Shown: piece after piece, positions 1 to 10,490 of the stretch
Numbering within the stretch: position 1 is the first letter of the stretch
Layout: the number at the start of each line of letters is the position of its first letter
NCBI GenBank assembly: GCA_008638375.1
Contig: CM018052.1
Coordinates: 12,793,506-12,857,505, forward strand
Direction: 5' to 3'
DNA: 64,000 nucleotides
DNA from: Nyssa sinensis
Lineage: Eukaryota; Streptophyta; Magnoliopsida; Cornales; Nyssaceae
Position numbers and translations under genes: made by a program
The notes under the pieces: generated by a model
Databases searched by the model: none
Told to the model about the DNA's origin: nothing
What the model saw: only the letters and a program-made list of their open reading frames with translations

Positions 1-10
1 TTCTCTCCAG

Positions 11-112
11 GGAATGGTACAGGGTCAGTGGGATGTAACTGATGGTTTTTCATCACAAGGTCACTATGCTGCCCAACTAGGAGAAGATATGATATTAATT
101 CAGAATATTTAG
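11..112 (+). CDS. Possible terminal exon of an unidentified gene, cut by the window edge
   Basis: Bases 1-10 read as a pyrimidine-rich splice acceptor ending in CAG. The following open frame encodes 33 residues, starting GMVQGQWDVTDG and ending EDMILIQNI, before a TAG at 110-112. The composition (Gln, Gly, Asp, few rare residues) looks protein-like, and the AT-rich sequence after the stop would fit a 3' UTR. I do not recognise the family, and the rest of the gene would lie upstream of the window. It could equally be a chance open frame behind a chance acceptor. Confidence 0.28.
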   Translation, partial: GMVQGQWDVTDGFSSQGHYAAQLGEDMILIQNI

Positions 113-365
113 TAAATCGACGCTCTCGATATTGTTACTACAAGGCAATATTCAAGGAATGAAATGTTAAAAATGTCTTTTCCAGCATGTTTGCATCTGT
201 AATATTCTCTTCACACAATTTCAATTGCGAAGTATTTCTGAATAATGCAGAATTGTATTCACTGATTGATTTAAAATCCTGCAACCTCAGGTGCAGTCAA
301 TTATACCTAGCCCTTGGGAGAATGATAGTACGTTGATAGTCATACCTTTCTATTAGATTCCTTTA
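113..365. other. Non-coding stretch, possible 3' UTR
   Basis: AT-rich sequence with no supported open frame and no repeat that I can see. If the exon at 11-112 is real, this would contain its 3' UTR. Confidence 0.3.
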
Positions 366-596
366 AATGATTAGTGGATCTTTTACCATTAGATATTCGG
401 CTTTAGGCCTTCTTGAATATGATGATGAAGAAATATCAGTGCATGTGCACGATCCTTCAGAGATGCTATGTTTTTTTTCTTTAATAGTATCACCGAGACT
501 ATTGGCTTCAAGGTGAAGTTTAGCATCAAAGATCCAGGATAAATAATTCTTTCCCGTGATATCTAACGCAACAAATTCAAGCTTGTTGAGATTTAA
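366..596 (-). pseudogene. Copia-type gag fragment
   Basis: On the minus strand the frame reads LNKLEFVALDITGKNYLSW, then FDAKLHLEANSLGDTIKE. This is the characteristic N-terminal part of the plant Copia gag (UBN2-like) family. Further on comes KAEYLMVKDPL, which normally lies some 30-40 residues later, after an alanine- and histidine-rich helix. Here that segment is replaced by unrelated residues (SCTCTDISSSS), which points to a compensated frameshift or small deletion. The frame stops at 363-365, so only about 75 residues of gag survive. No LTR, protease or polymerase is adjacent. This is an isolated, non-functional fragment. The family match is from recognition of the residue pattern, not from a search. 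Confidence 0.65.
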
Positions 597-1589
597 CATA
601 ATATAAATAAAATAAAGACAATATTTAGATTCAAATGTATCAAATATTACTTCTATTTCAATACCTCTATCATGGACCAGAGCTTCGTACTGATAACATA
701 TTATAAAGTTGATGGACAATATTCAATCACATCAGTGCACACAAATATTTACGTGACTCAGATTCAGGCCTATGTCTACATATAAAAGAGAGAAGGATTT
801 TCACTATTTATATAAGTGAGGACAATAGAGAATTCACTATGTGTACAACTTAGTTGTTGCTATCTCTCTTAGTAGTATTATTTACTTCAGAAGTTTGTAC
901 CTAATCTTTTCTGTTAGGGTCGTCCATATAAGCATTTTGCCACCTTGAGTTTTAGAATTTCATTGGCATCCATTAGTTTATGCCTTATGACATAGTTGCC
1001 ATGTCTATTTCAAGTGGGTGTGATTGGCACCCACTTTCATAACAACATGTATATATATAGTGCTAATAATAATAATAAATAATATATGTTAAAAAAATAA
1101 GTAATGAATCATTTATTTTTAATAAACATGATAATGGAGATAGAGATAAGTGGTTTTGGACTTTTAAAGTTTCATGTGCTAACATCAAATATTTCAACTT
1201 GATATTTTTTTTAGATGATGAAAAATTCATTTTTTTAAATTCATATTATTGAAGTGTTCTTGAATCCTTAATCCAAATACAGATTGTTGTAACTGTTAAA
1301 TTCTTTTTTTTTCCCTTAATAACTCAATGTTAATTTTAGTATGATATTTCAAATTGAAAATAACTTGGACAGTAAAGTTATGAAAGAAATTTTAATAATC
1401 TAATATTCTTATTTGATATTTTAGATGTCGTACAATTGTGGTGAAAATGAATGTGTGAATCGGTTGAAAACACAAGTATTTTATTAGAGGGAGTTTAGCT
1501 TTTATTATTTAATTTTTAATATATACTATTTATGATTTGTTACTATATTTAGTAATGTGTATATATAATTATTATTAATAATGTATAAA
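597..1589. other. AT-rich intergenic stretch
   Basis: No supported gene. It contains short (AAT)n and (TA)n runs near 1050-1090 and many A/T homopolymers, but no recognisable element ends. Confidence 0.4.
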
Positions 1590-1880
1590 GAGAGAGATCC
1601 GACAGTATGTATAACGAGGGATGAGAGTGATCAATGAAGCGAGAGCGGGAGAAATTAATTTAGTAAGGAGAGAGTCGGAGGAGAGAGAGAAAATTAGATA
1701 TGTAGAGAGATTAATTACACAGAAATGAAGAGAGAGAGAGAGACATTAATTTAGATAACAGAACGTTAGTAGAGAAAGAAAATTAAATAAAAAGAGAGAT
1801 TAAATAGAGAGAATAGAGATAAGAGTGATGACTGGAGAGAGAGATCAATTAAATAGAGAGAGAGAGAGTGTGTGTGTCAG
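1590..1880. repeat. GA-rich purine tract
   Basis: Nearly pure purine on the plus strand, dominated by GAGA runs of varying length with interspersed ATTAAT, ending in a short GTGTGTGT run. It behaves as a degenerate (GA)n microsatellite of about 290 bp. No coding potential is visible. Confidence 0.75.
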
Positions 1881-1944
1881 GAATTTAAGATGATGTGAGA
1901 TATAAAGCCTACGACAGTGTAAAATTTGAGTTTTGAGTTGTAAA

Positions 1945-2345
1945 TTAATTCCAATATAAAAGATTTCACAATTCTAGAGGTGAAATTTGATTTTAAGAAA
2001 GATGATTTCAATTTATTTTGAAAAGGGTCCGCAATTTCAGATGTGAAATTAGAATTTGATTTGAAAAAGATTCTACAATTTCAAATGTGAAATTGGATTT
2101 GATTTTAAGAAAGATGATTCTATTCTATTTGAAAAGAAGAGATCCATGACCCCAAATGTAAAATTGAGTTTAATTTAAGAAAAGATTATTCCAGTTTGAT
2201 TTTGAAAAAAAGGGTTCAACAATTTCATATGTAAAATTTGGTTTGATTCTAAGAAAGTTGATTCCAATTTTGATCTTCAAAAGGGTTTTAAAACATGAAA
2301 TTGGGTTTGATTTTTGGAATGATGATTCCAATTTTATCATTAAGA
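1945..2345. repeat. Diverged tandem repeat, about 70-bp unit
   Basis: Five to six imperfect units each contain AATTTCA-ATGTGAAATT, then GGTTTGATTTTAAG, then AAAGATGATTCCA and a TTTTGAAAAGGG segment. The ATTTCA/TGAAAT core forms a small inverted repeat within each unit. Units differ by substitutions and short indels, so the array is old. Confidence 0.6.
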
Positions 2346-3417
2346 AATATTTATTTTCAAAAGAACATATAACTAGCTTGATTGAAAAACATATTCATTT
2401 TTAAATATTTAACATAATTTCACAAATGGAATAATAGATATGCTTGAAATAATGAGAGTTGTATATTTAACTTTATAATTTAAATAGGCATTTTACAAAT
2501 CACCATAGCACTTCAAAACAGAATAATAAAATATGCAATTTAAAGTAGAGATTTACTCACTTGCAGTTTCGGTTCTTTGTTAGTGGTAAATTTTGCCTTT
2601 CCCTTTATGGATCCTAAAAATATAGTTAATATACATAATACAAGCTTGGTTCATTTGTTTATCAACACTGCATGTCATTTAGTTATTCTCTGGTCTCATA
2701 TTATTATATTTCCTTTTTTGAATTCAATAGTGGCTATATGTATGTTATTGAACCCAGCATTTTGTAAAAAATCGGAATGGGTCTAGACTGAAAGTTTAAA
2801 GCCTGAAACTAAATTCAGGCAGGGCTGGGTCTGTGGTTCAGGAGCTCCGACCATCTCCATTGTTCTCACTTCTTCCTTATTGAGAGATCAAAGCCAACGA
2901 CAATCTCAAGTCCTCTTTCGAGCTCTCGCCATAGTCGTTATTGATGGAGGTCCTTGTTGCAAATTCAACGACTCAGTGGTTTCAAGATGTTCACGATAAA
3001 AGTTGAAGATGAGTGATGCCTATATTGTGTCATACCATGTTAGAACCATGAACGATGCCTTCGATATGAGGGTTTGATTGACGATGCTACACTATCAGTT
3101 TGCCATCATCACCGTGACTTGTGTTGTTCAAATTTTCATTTAATCTTAAATGTTAGTTGTTGCAACCATCTAGTCTTATTTTTAAAAAAACGTTTGATTG
3201 ATATTTGTTCTATTTTCTTTACTTTGTTATGCTTTGATTCATGGACTTTTCCTTTGTTTTGTTCAATTGAGTCCTTTGAAATAGATTCCCCCCCTCTTTG
3301 TGTATTGGTGACTTGTGTTGTTTGTTAATTGGTCGGGCTTGGGCCTAACCTGAAACAAACGAGTTTTAACATGGGTTGGGCTCGGGACAGGCCTGGGCTG
3401 ATTGCCTCAAAACTCAG
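2346..3417. other. Intergenic stretch without a supported gene
   Basis: Short open frames at 2577-2786 and 3074-3328 have no recognisable motif and no supporting signals. I read this as non-coding or decayed repeat DNA. Confidence 0.35.
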
Positions 3418-3482
3418 GCTGAGCCTAAACAGGTCTCGAGCATGACCCGGCCCGGCCCAGTCCGCCTGAGTTACAGCCCTAG
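3418..3482. mobile_element. Possible hAT-like terminal sequence
   Basis: The stretch is GGCCCGGCCC-rich and ends CTGAGTTACAGCCCTAG. In reverse complement it starts CTAGGGCTGTAACTCAGG followed by a GGGCCGGGCC run, which resembles the ends of many plant hAT-type non-autonomous elements (YAGGG-TGTAA followed by GC-rich sequence). I could not find a convincing partner terminus or an 8-bp target duplication, so the assignment is weak. Confidence 0.22.
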
Positions 3483-4774
3483 TATTATATGGGACAACAA
3501 GAACCACATCGCTTCTCTCTCCTGATTGCAAGACCTGTCCGGATGGTCCCAAATTTACACCTTTTGATCAGTTTTAAGTAAGCAACCAGTCTTCCATGCA
3601 TAAAGAAATAATTGTTTTTTATTCTCTTTTGGATAGTGAATTTTAGGCGTGGAGTGCTGTTTGTTTCTCGTGGGAGTAATGTGTTGGTACTGTATTTGGC
3701 AAAACTTTCCTCCAAACTTTAAATAAAATGATGGGCTTAATGAATTTCGATTAAAGGTCTGAACAACTTTTGTCAGTTCTATCTTAAAACAAAAAAAAAA
3801 TAATTGTGTTAAGACTTCTAAGAAGTTTTCACGATTTTTTTGGACACATAATTTTTTGGCAAAGAATTTTCTTTGTTGCTGTATTTTTTTTTTTTTTGGT
3901 TGTGTTTTCTTTCCTCTATATAATTTTTTTTGTTTTATCAATGTTAAAGTATTACCGCTTTTTTAAGAAACAAAATTTGTTTGATATATTTTTAAAAACA
4001 TGTAGAATACTTTTTTTTTAATTTAAGAAAAATTTCAAATTTCTATTCAGATAGAATTTTTTAAACATCTCTGTTGAAAAAATGTGAATTTTTTGACATA
4101 ATTTTTAATTTTTTTTTTGTTTTATTAATGTTAAAGTATTACAATTTTCCTAAGGAATAAAAATTGTTTGATGTATTGTTAAAAAAATGTGTAATGTTTT
4201 TTTTTTTTTTTTTTTGAAGTAATTTCTCAAAGTTCTCTGTCCCAAGACAAAGACATTCCTTTGTCCATATTTAGTGGACACATAATGTTTTACAAAATTT
4301 CTCTGTTGAAAAAGATGAATTTTTTTTACAGAATTTCTTATGCAATATGGATTTTGTTTGATAGAATTTGATTTTTAGAGTCCAAATATATAATTTTTAT
4401 GAAACAAAAATTTATATATTACAAGTTAGTTAATTTTAAAGTTTCTAAAACAAAGAAGTGGTGATGTGGCAATGGGCTGGGCACAGAAATGAGAGTTTCA
4501 CCAATTTTTCTATGTTTTTACATAGAGGGTTATTTTGGTCAAGTAAAATATGAGGGACTTTTGGGTTAAGAAAATTTGGACGGAACCTAATACCAATTAT
4601 GTACCTATTCAGGAACCACGGAAGAACGACCCTATTAAATTTTTTCTTGCAACAGGTTTTTGTGCTTTGGAAATTGAAATAGATAACTAGTATTTAGCTT
4701 CGTTGCTAAAGAATATTACTTCTTCCCTCCCGAGCTTGATGTGTTTTTTCAAGATGTCTTACAATTACGACAGG
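3483..4774. other. Homopolymer-rich AT stretch
   Basis: Long A and T runs near 3790-3800, 3888, 4012 and 4197-4215 dominate. Two near-repeats of a TTTGTTTTATTAATGTTAAAG-type segment occur near 3930 and 4118. Lysine- and phenylalanine-rich open frames here come from the homopolymers, not from genes. Confidence 0.4.
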
Positions 4775-5110
4775 AAGCTGAAGTCTGGAAACTCTGGTTT
4801 GCCAATGTAATGGTTGCTGATGAATTGGCAAGACGATGATCTGTCATTGATTCATTGAAGATACGGAATTTTGGTTTGAAGACCCGCCATCTTGGTTGGG
4901 TTCGTTTTTGGTTTTTGATTGTGTTGTTTGGTCCCCTCTTTGGTTGGGTCGGTGTTGGGTGGTTTTTGTATTTGTTTGGAATATTCAGAATGTTGGTGTT
5001 GTTGTTGTTTTCTTCGTATCAATAAATCCTCTTGCTTGTGTTGGCGGCAAAAAAACCGTACGTCTAATAATCCTTACTCCAAAAAATTGAAAAGGAAAAA
5101 GGGAAAGAGA
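4775..5110 (+). pseudogene. Possible LINE 3' end (RNase H relic and A-rich tail)
   Basis: One frame reads FANVMVADELARR followed by a stop, like the AN-VADALAR stretch at the C-terminus of the RNase H domain of plant L1-type LINEs. About 60 bp later another frame reads FEDPPSWLGSFLVFDCVV, like the short tail that often follows in those polyproteins. A frameshift or deletion would lie between them. The segment ends in an A-rich stretch near 5075-5105, as LINE insertions do. No reverse transcriptase is recognisable upstream. The reading depends on two short matches made by eye. Confidence 0.3.
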
Positions 5111-6163
5111 GACAATATGATTTATTAATTTCAAAATCTTACAAGTTGGAAAAAGTCGCTTACATTGGAATATCAAAAGCAACATTTATTGAAAAATGGC
5201 AGTGAATGGGAACGAAATGTCAATATCTCTGACCATTGAACGATCGAAAATTCTTCAATATCAACCAAGAATGTTCATGATATTACAACATGGAGCATTC
5301 CATAATCATGTATTTCTATGGAATGCACTACACATATATCATGAATAAAGAAACCATGCATCATTTTTTCATTCTTCTCCTTTTTATATTGATGTACAAT
5401 TTACCCTCTTATAATTAATATTTAATAATACTTAATAATTTTTTAAGGAACTAATTTCATTTCACAGTATATAACTAATAATTTTATTACTTAATAATTA
5501 ATACATTTTAAGTTTTTTTTTTTTTACAATATCAGTTATTAGAGAGATAAAATAGTTATATATGTATTTATATATATATATATATCCTATTTATGACATC
5601 TATTGATAATTATATTAATTAATTCTACATAATTGAAGTCAAAAATATTGTAACCCAAAAATTATATCAAGAAACACAACTTCTTCACTTAAAATAGACA
5701 TTACAAGTTTTTTATGCCATAAATTGAGTATTTGTATGTATTTGTTTAATGAAAAATTACAAACTCATTAAAAATTTGTATATAAGATTTTATTTTTGTA
5801 ATGAAAATTATTTTTATGTAAGAAACAGTTCATGACTAATAAAAGTATGAGAAACTTAATATTGAAGCTTTGAAAAATTAGTTATTGACTTTCGCTTTAT
5901 TTTTCTTTCCCCAACACTTGCATGGGTGCGAAAAATCGTTTAACAGAATATTGAAGCTTTGAAAAAGCCCAGTGATCGAGGGGTGATTACCATGTTATTA
6001 GTGCAAAAAACACCTTTGGAATAATAATAGTAGTAGTAGTAGTAGTCAAATTATTTTTATATGATCATCAGATTCATATAACTTTCACCATGACTTAATT
6101 AATTTTAAGTTTTATTATGACTCTATAAATTTTAAGATTGCGTTGGACGTTACAAGGGGTGAC

Positions 6164-6196
<33 letters not shown>

Positions 6197-6373
6197 GTCA
6201 AATTTCAAGTGTCAAATGCCATGCAAATACGGTTATTCATTTTCTTTTCCCCATTTATTGTGGTAGGGACATGAATCTAGAGGTTTGAATAGTCATCTTA
6301 ATCTAGATATGGAGCCACAAATTAGAGCTACATTCACATTTTATTCGTCTTCAGACAAGCTTTCCCAGCACTA
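5111..6373. other. Upstream region of the BBE-like gene
   Basis: AT-rich DNA with no supported gene. It holds a (TA)n run near 5570-5585, a TAG-repeat near 6030-6047 and an ATA-repeat at 6164-6195. A near-identical 20-bp segment (AATATTGAAGCTTTGAAAAA) occurs near 5860 and again near 5949. This is the likely promoter and upstream region of the gene that follows. Confidence 0.45.
6164..6195. repeat. (ATA)n microsatellite in the BBE-like promoter
   Basis: An uninterrupted trinucleotide run of about ten units lies roughly 180 bp upstream of the TATA box. Such runs are length-variable, so it would be a usable polymorphic marker next to the only intact gene here. Confidence 0.85.
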
Positions 6374-6383
6374 CTATAAATAG
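6374..6383 (+). promoter_or_regulatory. TATA box of the BBE-like gene
   Basis: CTATAAATAG matches the plant TATA consensus. Plant transcription usually starts about 30-33 bp downstream, which here means about 6405-6410. The first in-frame ATG (6404-6406) would then be at or before the transcription start, so the TATA position favours the second ATG at 6431. Confidence 0.75.
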
Positions 6384-6430
6384 CAGGCCTTTTATGCTCT
6401 TTCATGCACAAAATCAACAGCAACAAATCA

Positions 6431-8050
6431 ATGAAGACTCCAAGCACTTCATTGCTTTCCCTTCTTTTTGTTTTTCTCCTCCCAATTTCATGGGAAGCTT
6501 CAGCTCACACTCATGAAGATTTTCTTCAATGTCTTTCTCTTCATTCTCAACACTCCGCCTCAATCTCCAACGTCATTTACACCCCAAACAACGCTTCATA
6601 TTTACCTATCTTGGAGTTCTCAATACAAAACCTTCGATTCTCGTCTGCCACCACTCCGAAACCTCTGGTTATTGTTACACCATTGCATGAATCCCAAATT
6701 CAGGCTACCATTTATTGTTCCAGAAACCATGGCATGCAGATTAGAGTCCGAAGTGGAGGACATGACTACGAGGGCCTTTCTTATGTTTCTGATATCCCGT
6801 TTATTATTGTTGATCTGATTAACCTTCGATCAATCACTGTCGACGCTGAAAATAGCACTGCATGGGTTCAAGCTGGTGCAACTGTCGGTGAACTTTATTA
6901 CCGAATTGCTGAGAAAAGTAAAACTCTTGCCTTCCCGGCAGGTGTTTGCCCTACTATAGGTGTTGGTGGGCACTTCAGTGGAGGCGGATATGGCACCTTG
7001 TTGCGTAAATATGGCCTTGCTGCTGATAATATCATCGATGCTCGATTAATGGATGTTAATGGCAGAATTCTTGACAGAGAATCCATGGGGGAAGACCTCT
7101 TTTGGGCCATAAGAGGAGGTGGAGGTGCTAGTTTTGGAGTCATTCTCGCATGGAAAATAAAGTTGGCTCCTGTTCCATCAACTGTAACTGTTTTCACAGT
7201 CCGCAGGACCTTAGAACAAAATGCAACCAAGATTGTCCATCAGTGGCAATATGTTGCGCACAAGTTTCCTGAAGATCTATTCATCAGAATCCTCATAAGA
7301 AGTTTAAATTCTAGCCAAGATGAAAAGAGAACAATACAAGCCTCATTCAACTCGTTGTTCCTTGGTGGAGTTGATAAGCTCATTTCGTTGATGCAAGAAA
7401 GCTTTCCAGAGTTGGGTTTGGTGAAAGAAGACTGCATCGAAATGAGTTGGATTGAATCTATACTCTACTTTGCCGGTTTCCCAAGTGGAGCATCCTTTGA
7501 TGTTTTGCTGGACAGGACTCCTCTGGCACGATCATATTTCAAAGCAAAATCAGACTATGTAAAGGAACCGATTTCTGAAAGTGGATTGGAAGGGATATGG
7601 AAACAGTTTTACGAAGAAGATGTAGAGGCTGCTGAGATGATTTTGAGTCCATATGGTGGAAGGATGGATGAAATTTCAGAGTCTTCAATTCCATTCCCAC
7701 ACAGAGCTGGCAATATATACAAAATTCAGCACTTGGTGTATTGGGCTGAAGAGGGCACAGCGGCGTCCAAAAGGCATCTAACTTGGATTAGAAGGCTGTA
7801 CAGTTACATGGCTCCATATGTTTCCAAGTCCCCAAGACTTGCATACATCAACTATAGGGATCTTGACATTGGAGTAAACAATAATGGCAACACAAGCTAC
7901 ATACAGGCAAGCATTTGGGGTATTAAATATTTCAAGAACAACTTCAACAGGTTGGTACATGTCAAGACCATGGTTGATCCTAATAATTTCTTCAGGAATG
8001 AACAAAGCATTCCACCACTGTCATCGTGGTGGAAGAAGAGGGGTGATTGA
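6431..8050 (+). CDS. Berberine bridge enzyme-like FAD-linked oxidoreductase
   Basis: Intact single-exon gene of 539 residues from Met at 6431, or 548 from an upstream in-frame ATG at 6404. I prefer 6431 because of the TATA spacing and because it puts a short n-region directly before the hydrophobic signal peptide, with likely cleavage after EASA. The family is secreted or vacuolar bicovalent flavoproteins that oxidise alcohols such as carbohydrates, monolignols or alkaloids. Numbered from the longer form: the FAD-PCMH domain spans about 80-255; the flavin-linking His120 lies in RSGGHDYEG and Cys182 in GVCPTIGVGGH; the Cys43/Cys105 pair fits the conserved disulfide; PYGGRMDEI is at 417-425; a KIQ triad at 440-442 and Tyr484 in NYRDLD match the catalytic-base region described for Arabidopsis BBE-like enzymes; the C-terminal FRNEQSIPP is present. 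There are about five N-glycosylation sequons. The position after CPT, where a gatekeeper residue affects oxygen reactivity, is Ile185. Length and motifs are normal and no lesion is visible. The substrate cannot be told from sequence. Confidence 0.96.
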   Translation: MKTPSTSLLSLLFVFLLPISWEASAHTHEDFLQCLSLHSQHSASISNVIYTPNNASYLPILEFSIQNLRFSSATTPKPLVIVTPLHESQIQATIYCSRNHGMQIRVRSGGHDYEGLSYVSDIPFIIVDLINLRSITVDAENSTAWVQAGATVGELYYRIAEKSKTLAFPAGVCPTIGVGGHFSGGGYGTLLRKYGLAADNIIDARLMDVNGRILDRESMGEDLFWAIRGGGGASFGVILAWKIKLAPVPSTVTVFTVRRTLEQNATKIVHQWQYVAHKFPEDLFIRILIRSLNSSQDEKRTIQASFNSLFLGGVDKLISLMQESFPELGLVKEDCIEMSWIESILYFAGFPSGASFDVLLDRTPLARSYFKAKSDYVKEPISESGLEGIWKQFYEEDVEAAEMILSPYGGRMDEISESSIPFPHRAGNIYKIQHLVYWAEEGTAASKRHLTWIRRLYSYMAPYVSKSPRLAYINYRDLDIGVNNNGNTSYIQASIWGIKYFKNNFNRLVHVKTMVDPNNFFRNEQSIPPLSSWWKKRGD

Positions 8051-8096
8051 GTAAAATTGTGTTATAGAATTCTATATCTTTTGTCATGTAGTAGAA

Positions 8097-8157
8097 AATA
8101 AAGGCTTTAAGATCTTTACCAGATGGTTATGTAGTTGCAATAATTTGGCCAAATAAA
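8097..8157 (+). terminator. Poly(A) signals of the BBE-like gene
   Basis: AATAAA occurs at 8097-8102 and again at 8152-8157, about 47 and 102 bp after the stop codon. Both lie in AT-rich sequence, as expected for plant near-upstream elements. Confidence 0.6.
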
Positions 8158-8208
8158 GGATACCTTGCTTAATATTTCATCTTAAATTTGATAAAATTCT
8201 TAGTACAA

Positions 8209-8419
8209 TACTTAGTTCCAAACTTGGTAGGAGAAACTTCCTCTTACCCGAATGTGTCTTAACCACAATCAGTCATATATGCAACACATGTACTTTTTGA
8301 TTTATTTAATTCTTTTTTTGTTAAAACTAAATAGTCACATGATATAAATGCGGATGCATGTGTGACACACTAAAATTATATTGGAAGTTGTTTCTCCTAC
8401 TTGTTTTGAAGCCAAGTAC
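8209..8419. mobile_element. MITE-like element with imperfect terminal inverted repeats
   Basis: The left end (8209-8241) reads TACTTAGTTCCAAACTTGG then TAGGAGAAACTTCC. The reverse complement of the right end (8384-8419) reads TACTTGGCTTCAAAAC then AAGTAGGAGAAACAAC. The inverted repeats are about 30 bp with a few mismatches and indels. The roughly 210-bp body is AT-rich and has no coding frame. No clear target duplication could be fixed. The right half is repeated in the following tandem duplication. Confidence 0.55.
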
Positions 8420-8961
8420 TTTTGTCTTGGTCACAAAAAGTTATATGGCAAAATGGACCATGCTAGTTGTAAACACCTCATTTGTGACCCTTGATTAAGT
8501 AGTAAAAACTAATCATTATGCTAAAAAAACACCTATTTCAAGTAGAGACTCTTCCCGATTGAGTCATATTCTCATTAGTATTCCTCTTGATGGAGTCCTA
8601 ATCCTACTAGAACTCTCTTACCAGGATTCCTCTTGACGGAGTCCTAATCACATGATATAAATGCGGATGCATGTGTGATACACTAAAATTATATTGGAAG
8701 TTGTTTCTCCTACTTGTTTTGAAGCCAAGTACTGTTGTCTAGGTCACAAAAAGTTATACGGCAAAATGGTCCATGCTAGTTGTAAACACCTCATTTGTGA
8801 CCCTTGATTAAGTAGTAAAAAGTGATATGCTAAAAAAACATATTTCAAGTAGAGACTCTTCCCGATTAAGTCCTATTCTCATTAGGATTCCTCTTGACGG
8901 AGTCCTAATCCCGCTAGGACTCTCCTACCAGAGTCCCAGTTCCATTAGGACTCCTCTTAAC
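8336..8961. repeat. 313-bp tandem duplication spanning an LTR boundary
   Basis: Bases 8336-8648 and 8649-8961 are close copies, including ATATAAATGCGGATGCATG and the MITE right end, followed by TGTAAACACCTCATTTGTG. Each copy contains about 130 bp of flanking DNA and then the first 180 bp of the Tat/Ogre LTR. The duplication must therefore post-date the LTR insertion. It produces an extra LTR start at 8468, with the real LTR start at 8781. Confidence 0.85.
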
Positions 8962-9870
8962 AGAATCTTATTTTTGTTAGGACTCTCTTGCTAGAGTCCC
9001 AGTCCAAGTAGGACTCTTCCTGATAGAGTTTCACTCTCGTTAGGACTCTCTTGTCAAAGTCCCACTCCAAGTAGGACTCTTCTCGACAGAGTCTCACTCC
9101 TATTTGGACTCTCCTGTTAGAGTCTCAGTCTAAATAGGACTCTTCTCGATAAAGTCCCACTCTTGTTAGGACTCTCCTGACACAGTCCCAGTCCAAGTAG
9201 GACTCTTCCTGATAGATTCCCACTATCGTTAGTACTCTCCTCTCAGAGTCCCAGTCCAAGTATGACTCTTTTTGATATAGTCTCATTCCCCTTAGGACTC
9301 TTTTGCCAGAATCCCAGTCCTAGTAGGAGTCTTCCCGATAGAGTCCCACTCCCGTTAGGACTCTCTTGCCAAAGTCTCAATCCAAGTAGGACTCTTCTCG
9401 ATAGAGTCCCACTCTCGTTAGTACTCTTCTCTCAAAGTCCCAGTCCAAGTAAGACTCTTTTGGATAGAGTCCCACTCTCTTTAGGACTCTCCTGCCAAAG
9501 TCCTAGTCCTAGTAGGACTCTTTCCAATAGAGTCTCACTTCGTTAGGACTCTCCTACCAAAGTCCCAGTCCAAGTAGGTCTCTTCCCGATAGAGTCCCAC
9601 TTCTATTAGGACTCTTTTGTCAGAGTCTCAGTCCAAGTAGGACTCTTTCCGATAGAGTCTCACTCTCGTTAGGACTCTCCTAACAAAGCCTCATTCCAAA
9701 TAGGACTCTTCCCGATAGAGTCCCACTCTTATTAGTACTCTCTTGTTAGAGTCCCAGTCCAAGTAGGACTCTTCCCGATAGACTCCCATTCCCGTTAGGA
9801 CTTTCTTGCTAGAGTCCCAATCCAAGTAAGACTCTTTTTGACATTCTCACTCCCGTAAGGACTCTTCTAC
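8860..9870. repeat. Array of about 31-bp hairpin-like monomers in LTR A
   Basis: About 16 dimeric units of 63 bp, each made of two half-units: one with AGTCCCAGTCCAAGTAGGACT and one with AGTCCCACTC-GTTAGGACT. Every half-unit carries AGTCC and GGACT as an inverted repeat around 10-11 bases, so single strands could form regularly spaced small hairpins. Because 63 is divisible by three, a repeat-coded open frame at 9262-9546 appears; it is not a gene. Confidence 0.85.
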
Positions 9871-10482
9871 CCATCGGAAGGCGTTTCAGTAATTTTGACA
9901 CATTTTTGCCCACTAAGAAAATTTTGGTAATTTTGGTACAATCCTACCCTCAGTAAGACTTCTTAGTTACTTGAAAGGCATTTTCATAATTTTTATATTA
10001 TTTTACCCATATGGGGGTAATTTCATAATTTTAGCCATTTGTTGACGAATCGGTAGTAATTTGGTAATTTCACATGTCTTGTGGCAATCTAGAGATTCTC
10101 CATCGAATTTGAGGCAATTTGGTAATCTTGGGTGATAATAGTATATTTAGGCTTAATTAGGACTCTCCACTTTTAAAATTTTCATAAATCTGGTTGCTTG
10201 ATATTTCCTTAAATGGAGATACATTGAACTTACACATTTTCATTTTAGAGTTTTTTTCTATTTAAGTTCTATTTCTCTTTTATTTTATTAGCTCTTGCAT
10301 GTAGACACTAATTCGATTGGTTCGTGCATTGTTATAATTATTTATTAATTCATTTAGTTAGGATAATCATTCTTATTTAATTTCTTATTTATTTAATTAG
10401 ATAATTATAACTCAAGACATAATCCTAACCCTCAATTGTAGGGTTTCATCTTAGACCCTTGGATCAAATCTTTATATTTTTC

Positions 10483-10490
10483 TATAAATA
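10483..10490 (+). promoter_or_regulatory. LTR A TATA box
   Basis: TATAAATA followed by GAGCCC, with the same motif and context in LTR B (22759-22766) and LTR C (28062-28069). Conservation across three LTRs supports a Pol II core promoter marking the U3/R boundary region. Confidence 0.7.

Noticed and set aside
3555..4021. Frames rich in Lys or Phe on both strands
   Set aside because: They arise from poly-A/poly-T runs and have no motifs or supporting signals.
6898..8005. Antisense frames of 110, 65 and 75 codons within the BBE-like gene
   Set aside because: Shadow frames of a well-supported coding sequence on the opposite strand.
9262..9546. 94-codon frame with a regular 21-residue period in LTR A
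   Set aside because: The period equals the 63-bp DNA repeat, and the frame is simply the array read through. The corresponding arrays in LTRs B and C do not keep it.
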